A stretch of 64,000 bases of DNA from NCBI GenBank assembly GCA_947170725.1, contig CAMVUM010000016.1, forward strand, positions 1-64,000, in the 5' to 3' direction. Numbering within the stretch: the stretch's first letter is position 1; each line of letters opens with the position of its first letter. The notes beneath the pieces are model-generated. The model saw nothing but the letters and a program-made list of their open reading frames with translations, searched no databases and had not been told where the DNA came from. Source of the DNA: an uncultured Prevotella sp. (lineage in GTDB: Bacteria > Bacteroidota > Bacteroidia > Bacteroidales > Bacteroidaceae). Shown here piece by piece: positions 58,144 to 64,000 of this stretch. The position numbers and the translations under genes were made by a program.

Positions 58144-58974
58144 ATGACAGTCTACAGTAAGTTCAACATAGTATATCAGCTGCAGAAGTGGCTCGACAGC
58201 GTGCCGGGCCAGACGTTCCTCAACTACGCCTACAGCTGGGGAGCATCAATCGTAATCCTCGGAACTCTGTTCAAGCTGACCCACCTCCCCGGAGCCAACA
58301 TCATGCTCTACCTCGGAATGGGCACGGAGGTCATCGTGTTCTTCATATCAGCCTTCGACCGGCCTTTCGACAAGACGGCCATCGGCAAAGACCTGCCCAC
58401 CCATCTGGAGGACGAGAAGAACGGTGAAGAAGCCGAAAGCGGAGCCGACGGCGTCATGGCCGGCAGCCAGCCGGTCATCAGCGGCGGTGTTCCGGGCGGA
58501 ACAATCATAATAGGTGGAGGCAGGCCCTCCCCCGACGCCATCCACCCAGCGGACGGTACTGTGGCGGCAGTCGGTTCTGATGCCACTGTGGCTGCTGCGG
58601 GCGGAACGAACATCGGCGGAAACGCCGTGCCCGGATGGATTCAGGGCCAGCAGCAGGTATCCCCGGAAATGGAAGAGGCCACATCCAACTATGTGGATGA
58701 GCTCAACCGCCTGACCGAGATGCTCGCCAAGGTTGCCGAGCAGAGCCAGAGGCTCACACGCGACTCCGAAGAGATGGAGAACCTCAACCGCACGCTGACC
58801 GGCATCTGTAAGGTCTATGAAATGCAACTCAAAGGCGCAAGCGCCCAAATCGGCACCATCGACCAGATCAACGAGCAGTCACGCCGCATGGCCGAACAGA
58901 TAGCGGAACTGAACCGCATCTACGCCCGGATGATTGAGGCCATGACGGTCAACATGAACAAAGTGCAGAGCTGA
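58144..58974 (+). CDS. gldL: Gliding motility/T9SS protein GldL (PorL)
   Basis: Two N-terminal TMs NYAYSWGASIVILGTLFKLTHLPGANIMLYLGMGTEVIVFFISAFDRP. Confidence 0.94.
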   Translation: MTVYSKFNIVYQLQKWLDSVPGQTFLNYAYSWGASIVILGTLFKLTHLPGANIMLYLGMGTEVIVFFISAFDRPFDKTAIGKDLPTHLEDEKNGEEAESGADGVMAGSQPVISGGVPGGTIIIGGGRPSPDAIHPADGTVAAVGSDATVAAAGGTNIGGNAVPGWIQGQQQVSPEMEEATSNYVDELNRLTEMLAKVAEQSQRLTRDSEEMENLNRTLTGICKVYEMQLKGASAQIGTIDQINEQSRRMAEQIAELNRIYARMIEAMTVNMNKVQS

Positions 58975-58997
58975 CAACATAATTTTTAAACCTTCAG

Positions 58998-59042
58998 GAC
59001 CTTAAAGACTTTAAAGACCTTAAAGACCTTAAAGACTTTAAA
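58998..59042. repeat. 9-bp tandem repeat GACYTTAAA x5 between gldL and gldM
   Basis: gaccttaaagactttaaagaccttaaagaccttaaagactttaaa. Confidence 0.95.
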
Positions 59043-59103
59043 GAGTAAAAAAAAACAGGATTCTGAAAACAGAAAGACTTCGGCCCCATAACAGAAAACA
59101 ACT

Positions 59104-60669
59104 ATGGCAATAAAGAAACGACCGGTATCCCCGCGCCAGAAGATGATCAACCTGATGTATGTCGTCCTCATGGCCATGCTCGCGCTGAACGTCTCCACGG
59201 AGGTGCTCAACGGCTTCTCCATCGTGGAGGAAAGCCTCAACCGCACCACAGCCAGCTCAACGAAAGAGAACCGGGTGATATACGACGACTTCGAGGCACA
59301 GATGAAAGCCAATCCCGCAAAGGTCAAAGCGTGGTTCGAAAAGGCACAGGAGGTCAAGCGGATGAGCGACTCTCTCTACAATTTCGCCGACGAACTGAAG
59401 CTGGCCATCGTCCGCGAAGCCGACGGCAAGAAGGCCGACGTGACAAACATCGTCAACAAGGAGGACCTTGAGGCTGCCACTCAGGTCATGCTCGCACCCG
59501 GACGGGGACGCGGCGAAGCCCTCTATAAGGCCATAAACTCCTTCCGCGAGCACATCCTGACAATGGTTCCGGACAGCACCCGTCAGGCTATCATCGCCGA
59601 CAACCTCTCCACCGCCATACCGCGCAATGCCATGGCAATGGGCAAGAACTGGCAGGAATACATGTTCGAGGGCATGCCCGTGGCCGCAGCCGTGACACTG
59701 CTGTCGAAGCTCCAGAGCGACATCCGCTACGCCGAGGGTGAGGTGCTCCACACGCTGGTGGCAAACATCGACGTCAAGGATATCCGCGTCAATGCCCTCA
59801 ACGCCTTCGTCATACCCAACTCTCAGACCATCGTGCGCGGCGACAAGTTCTCCGCCCACATCGTCATGGCCGCCGTCGACACGACACAGGTGCCCGATAT
59901 ATATATAGGTGAGCGCAAGGTGAATCTCAACAACGGGCTTTACGAGACCGTCTGCGGCACGACCGGCGACTTCACGCTGGCCGGCCACATCGAGATGGTC
60001 AACGGCGGAGGCGAGCGCATACGCCGCGACTTCAGCCAGAAATACACCGTGGTGGACCCCAGTGCCACCGTTTCGGCCGACCTGATGAACGTCCTCTACG
60101 CCGGCTACAGCAACCCGATAAGTGTCAGCGTGCCCGGCGTGCCGCTCAACAAGGTGCAGGCCGTCATGACCGGAGGTGCTCTCCAGCCCGTCGGACCGGG
60201 CCGCTACATAGCCAGGCCGGCCGCCGTGGGCAAGGACGTGACCATCACCGTGACCTCTACAAACACGGGACGGACACAGCAGATGGGCCAATATAAGTTC
60301 CGCGTACGCAAACTCCCCGACCCCGCACCATACATCTCGATGTCTGACGAGCACGGCAATCCGACCCGATATACGGGCGGCGGACTCGCAAAAGCGCAGC
60401 TGCTGGGCTCCGGCGGCATAGGAGCGGCCATCGACGACGGCATACTGGACATCGCGTTCCGCGTCATCAGCTTCGAGACGGTGTTCTTCGACAACATGGG
60501 CAACGCCGTTCCGATGGTCAGCGATGGCGACCGCTTCTCGGCACGCCAGAAGGAAACGTTCCGCAAGCTCACCCGCAACCGCCGCTTCTACATCACCGGC
60601 ATCACGGCCGTAGGGCCTGACGGAGTGCAGCGCAAGCTGAAAGCGACGATGGAGGTGATTGTGAAATAA
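59104..60669 (+). CDS. gldM: Gliding motility/T9SS protein GldM (PorM)
   Basis: MAIKKRPVSPRQKMINLMYVVLMAMLALNVSTEVLNGF. Confidence 0.96.
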   Translation: MAIKKRPVSPRQKMINLMYVVLMAMLALNVSTEVLNGFSIVEESLNRTTASSTKENRVIYDDFEAQMKANPAKVKAWFEKAQEVKRMSDSLYNFADELKLAIVREADGKKADVTNIVNKEDLEAATQVMLAPGRGRGEALYKAINSFREHILTMVPDSTRQAIIADNLSTAIPRNAMAMGKNWQEYMFEGMPVAAAVTLLSKLQSDIRYAEGEVLHTLVANIDVKDIRVNALNAFVIPNSQTIVRGDKFSAHIVMAAVDTTQVPDIYIGERKVNLNNGLYETVCGTTGDFTLAGHIEMVNGGGERIRRDFSQKYTVVDPSATVSADLMNVLYAGYSNPISVSVPGVPLNKVQAVMTGGALQPVGPGRYIARPAAVGKDVTITVTSTNTGRTQQMGQYKFRVRKLPDPAPYISMSDEHGNPTRYTGGGLAKAQLLGSGGIGAAIDDGILDIAFRVISFETVFFDNMGNAVPMVSDGDRFSARQKETFRKLTRNRRFYITGITAVGPDGVQRKLKATMEVIVK

Positions 60670-60758
60670 CGACAATGGGATTGTGAAACGACAATGATGA
60701 CATCGTGGAATAACAACGACGGGATTGTGAAATACAAACGAAAACAAGCATAAGAGAT

Positions 60759-61793
60759 ATGAGAAGACTTTTGTTGATATTGACCATATCGCTCGCCGGC
60801 ATCACGGCCATGGCACAGCCAAAGGCACGCCGTAACGCCGCCGCGCAGAAAACCACGCAGACGGCGGGACAACAGATGACGCGCCGCGCGCAGATAATGT
60901 TCCCAACGGCCATCGACATGCCATCCGACGTGGTGTGGCGGCGGGACATCTACCGCGAGGTTGACCTCACCACTGACGCCAATTCGGGCCTTTACTATCC
61001 CGTTGAGCCAATCGGAAAGCAGCTAAATCTGTTCACATACGTCTTCAAACTGGCTCTGGCGGGATATATTCCGGTCTTTGAGTACCGGTTGGACGGCAAC
61101 GAGGCGTTCACCGACTCGGCACGCGTGAACATGCAGACCATCCTCGACAACTACCACATCTTATATGAGAAGCAGGGCAACAGGCTGCGCGTGGACAACA
61201 GCGACATCCCGTCGGCCGAGGTAAAGCTCTACTATCTGAAGGAGAGCGCCTACTACGACCAGGCCAATTCCTCGTTCCACCGCAAGGTGATAGCCCTCTG
61301 TCCGGTGATGACGAGAGATGACGACTTCGGCGGTGAGACAGCCAAATATCCCCTGTTCTGGGTGCGATACAGCGATCTGGAGCCTTATCTGAGCCGTCAG
61401 ACGGTGATGACGAGCAATCTGAACAATGCTTCCGTCATGACCTTGGACGACTTCTTCACGCTCAACCGCTATGAGGGCAAGATATATAAGACGAACAACA
61501 TGCTCGGCCGGACGCTGGCACAATATTGCACGACCGACTCGGCTCTGACTAAGGAGCAGCGCCGCATTGAGACCGAACTGCAGATGTTCGAGAAAAACAT
61601 CTTCGGTGCACAGGAGAAAAAGGACACCCTCGACAGCATCGCACGCCTCGACCCGAAAGCAGCGAAGGCCGCCGCAAAAGCAGAAAAGCGCAACCGCCGA
61701 GCCACGACAAAGGTGGCAAAAGCGCCGAAATCACGATCTGCGTCAGGTGGAAGCAGCGCCCCGCGCGTCTCGGTAAGACGTCAGAGACACTGA
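60759..61793 (+). CDS. gldN: Gliding motility/T9SS protein GldN (PorN) with basic C-terminal extension
   Basis: DVVWRRDIYREVDLTTDANSGLYYPVEPIGKQLNLFTYVFKLAL; position after gldM; C-terminal KAAAKAEKRNRRATTKVAKAPKSRSASGGSSAPRVSVRRQRH. Confidence 0.92.
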   Translation: MRRLLLILTISLAGITAMAQPKARRNAAAQKTTQTAGQQMTRRAQIMFPTAIDMPSDVVWRRDIYREVDLTTDANSGLYYPVEPIGKQLNLFTYVFKLALAGYIPVFEYRLDGNEAFTDSARVNMQTILDNYHILYEKQGNRLRVDNSDIPSAEVKLYYLKESAYYDQANSSFHRKVIALCPVMTRDDDFGGETAKYPLFWVRYSDLEPYLSRQTVMTSNLNNASVMTLDDFFTLNRYEGKIYKTNNMLGRTLAQYCTTDSALTKEQRRIETELQMFEKNIFGAQEKKDTLDSIARLDPKAAKAAAKAEKRNRRATTKVAKAPKSRSASGGSSAPRVSVRRQRH

Positions 61794-61832
61794 TGGCAGA
61801 CCACCTAATCATTTAATAAATCAATAAAGAAA

Positions 61833-62465
61833 ATGCTTATGAAGAAATTTTTTACAGCATTAATGTTTGCCGTAGCCATGCTTACGGCCGCCCCCTCCCA
61901 GGCACAGGTCAAGTTCGGTCTCAAAGGAGGTCTCAACGTGACTGACATGAGCCTCAGTTCCGAAGTATTTAACGAGTCCAACAAGACCGGTTTCTTTGTA
62001 GGTCCGACCGTCAAGTTCACCCTGCCCATCGTAGGACTGGGCATCGACGCTTCCGCTCTTTACGACCAGCGCGACGCCAAGCTGAAGGGAGATGACAACT
62101 CGGAGAATGTTTCCCTGCGCAGTATCAACATCCCTATCAACGTGCGTTATACGTTCGGTATGAGCAGTCTGGCAGCCATTTATCTGGCTGCAGGTCCGCA
62201 GTTCGGCTACAACATCGGTGACAAGAACGTGTTCAGCTATGTAGACGACGAAGGAGCTGAAGGCTTCTCACTGAAGAAGTCAAACTTCAGCGTCAATGTC
62301 GGCGCAGGCATCACACTGATGAGCAAATTCGAAATCGGTGCGACATACAACATCGCCTGCGGCAAGACAGGTGAGTTCAACGTCATCGACGCAGCCGGCA
62401 AGCAAATTTTTTCAAAGGGCACCCGCATGAACTCATGGCAGGTTTCGGCCGCCTACTACTTCTGA
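61833..62465 (+). CDS. Outer membrane beta-barrel protein (porin family)
   Basis: Signal peptide; QVKFGLKGGLNVTDMSLSS; C-terminal NSWQVSAAYYF. Confidence 0.85.
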   Translation: MLMKKFFTALMFAVAMLTAAPSQAQVKFGLKGGLNVTDMSLSSEVFNESNKTGFFVGPTVKFTLPIVGLGIDASALYDQRDAKLKGDDNSENVSLRSINIPINVRYTFGMSSLAAIYLAAGPQFGYNIGDKNVFSYVDDEGAEGFSLKKSNFSVNVGAGITLMSKFEIGATYNIACGKTGEFNVIDAAGKQIFSKGTRMNSWQVSAAYYF

Positions 62466-62687
62466 TAACAGGCCTGTCATTCATCAGCAGAAAGATGTGT
62501 GACACAGCATAGACACCAAACATCAGGGGCACACCCTTGTATCGGCACCACCGGAAGCCGCTGACCGACAGCCGCCGACGCCCGTGCAGACACAAGGATG
62601 CGCCCCTTTTTCCGTCAAGCCGCGCATATAATAAACAGAAGACATGTGTATAACTAAGGTGAAAGCGCGCCACCGACATAAGAGACT

Positions 62688-63287
62688 ATGGAAATGACAT
62701 ATCATGCAAGCCGCATATATATCTGGCTGACAAGATTCCACCGCTGCAGAGGTTTCGGCGTCCAATCGCCGTCCGACTACAGCTTCATCCGCTATGTCAT
62801 CAACGAACACTATCCCTACTACGCCTACGCCTCACTGCGCCGCGCCATGCCCGACGCCGGTCCCCTCGCCCATCGTCTCGGCCGTCTCTACTTCCGCATA
62901 GCGAACCACCTCCAGCCCGGCGTCATCGTCGACATAAGTCCGACGTCCGACGCCTACGCCGCCTACATGCACGCCGGATGCCACCGCGCCGTCATAACCG
63001 ACGACATAGCCGATATCCACAAGGCCGACATGCTCCGCATCACCATCACAGCAACCACAACACCCCGGTCAGACAACAACACCGCCGTCATCCGGAAAGC
63101 CATCGCCGCAGCCAGGCCAAACTCAATAATCATTCTCGAAGGCATCAACCGCAACCGCAACACACGCGCCTTCTGGCGCAGCATACGGCAGGACGGACAC
63201 GTCAGCATAACCTTCGACCTCCACTACGCCGGAATAATAATCTTACGGCCCGACCGCTATCCGCAACACTATAACGTGTGCTTTTAG
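62688..63287 (+). CDS. Hypothetical protein, putative degenerate SAM-methyltransferase-like
   Basis: HRCRGFGVQSPSDYSFIRYVINEHYPYYAY...GRLYFRIANHLQPGVIVDISP...FDLHYAGIIILRPDRYPQHYNVCF. Confidence 0.5.
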   Translation: MEMTYHASRIYIWLTRFHRCRGFGVQSPSDYSFIRYVINEHYPYYAYASLRRAMPDAGPLAHRLGRLYFRIANHLQPGVIVDISPTSDAYAAYMHAGCHRAVITDDIADIHKADMLRITITATTTPRSDNNTAVIRKAIAAARPNSIIILEGINRNRNTRAFWRSIRQDGHVSITFDLHYAGIIILRPDRYPQHYNVCF

Positions 63288-63377
63288 TATCAGCCCTATA
63301 AAATCCTGTAAATCCGTTACAACGGAACACGCCACAACCCGCTGCCAAAAGAAACAATCAAAAACCACATCGACAAT

Positions 63378-63941
63378 ATGAAGATAACAAAAGTCTACAC
63401 CAAAACCGGCGACAAAGGTACGACAAGCCTTGTCGGCGGAATCCGTATCGGAAAAGCCGGAACACGCATAGAAGCCTACGGCACCGTTGACGAACTAAAC
63501 TCCCAACTCGGCCTCCTCGCCGCCCACATGACCGCAGACGACGACCGCCGTACAGTAGAGCAGATCCAGTCCATACTCTTCAACGTCGGCACCCATCTGG
63601 CCACCGATCTCTCCCAGACGCCCCTCTACCCTTCAGCACGCCTGCCCGAGGACGCGACGAAACAGCTTGAGGAAGAAATCGACCGCACGCTCGCCATCCT
63701 GCCCGAAGCACAGGGCTTCATCCTCCCCGGAGGCACCCCCGCCGCAGCCCAGGCCCACGTCTGCCGAAGCGTCTGCCGGAGAGCCGAACGCCGCGTCGTC
63801 GCCCTCGCTGCCGAAGCCGAAGTGGGGCCGGAGATACAGACATATCTGAACAGACTGTCAGACTATCTATTTGTTTTAGCTAAAAAACTAAATTTTATAG
63901 CCGGGAATAGTGAAAAAATGTGGCATAACCCTTGTGAATAA
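63378..63941 (+). CDS. Cob(I)yrinic acid a,c-diamide adenosyltransferase (PduO type)
   Basis: MKITKVYTKTGDKGTTSLVGGIRIGKAGTRIEAYGTVDELNSQLG; VCRRAERRVVAL. Confidence 0.95.
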   Translation: MKITKVYTKTGDKGTTSLVGGIRIGKAGTRIEAYGTVDELNSQLGLLAAHMTADDDRRTVEQIQSILFNVGTHLATDLSQTPLYPSARLPEDATKQLEEEIDRTLAILPEAQGFILPGGTPAAAQAHVCRSVCRRAERRVVALAAEAEVGPEIQTYLNRLSDYLFVLAKKLNFIAGNSEKMWHNPCE

Positions 63942-64000
63942 AAATTATTTGATTACTTTTGCGCCTACATTGATAACTGATAAAACATAACGACTATGTA

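Noticed and set aside
59257-60747. 496-aa minus-strand ORF opposite gldM
   Set aside because: His/Val/Gly-rich antisense shadow ORF; gldM on the plus strand is clearly real.
1-64000. Prophage, integrative element or defence island
   Set aside because: No integrase, transposase, phage structural, restriction or toxin-antitoxin genes could be recognised anywhere in the window.

Overview
A 64-kb chromosomal segment of a Bacteroidota genome, Prevotella-like by gene content and promoter style. Most genes are housekeeping: rseP, dxr, rimM, murA, tsaB, gltD/gltB, pta/ackA, ddl, rluD, secDF, rhomboid, HU, kduD/kduI, one tRNA-Arg(CCT), and a cobalamin adenosyltransferase. There are two envelope loci. 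One is a ~15-kb minus-strand operon (3.5-18.8 kb) with four fimbrillin-like lipoproteins, two DUF3575-like proteins, a DUF5119/FimB-like lipoprotein, a large OmpA-like protein, a 708-aa beta-barrel and a TPR protein. The other is a type IX secretion/gliding core (porP-gldK-gldL-gldM-gldN; 55.6-61.8 kb). The most unusual material is repeat-derived: a perfectly 9-bp-periodic insertion in frame inside a HAD hydrolase; an inverted-repeat insertion in frame inside gltB that resembles intergenic repeats 4-7 kb away; three copies of an ~88-bp structured element downstream of minus-strand genes; three copies of a ~250-bp GC-hairpin element; and nested long palindromes between convergent genes. All calls come from reading the sequence and the supplied ORF track. 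No database search was run.
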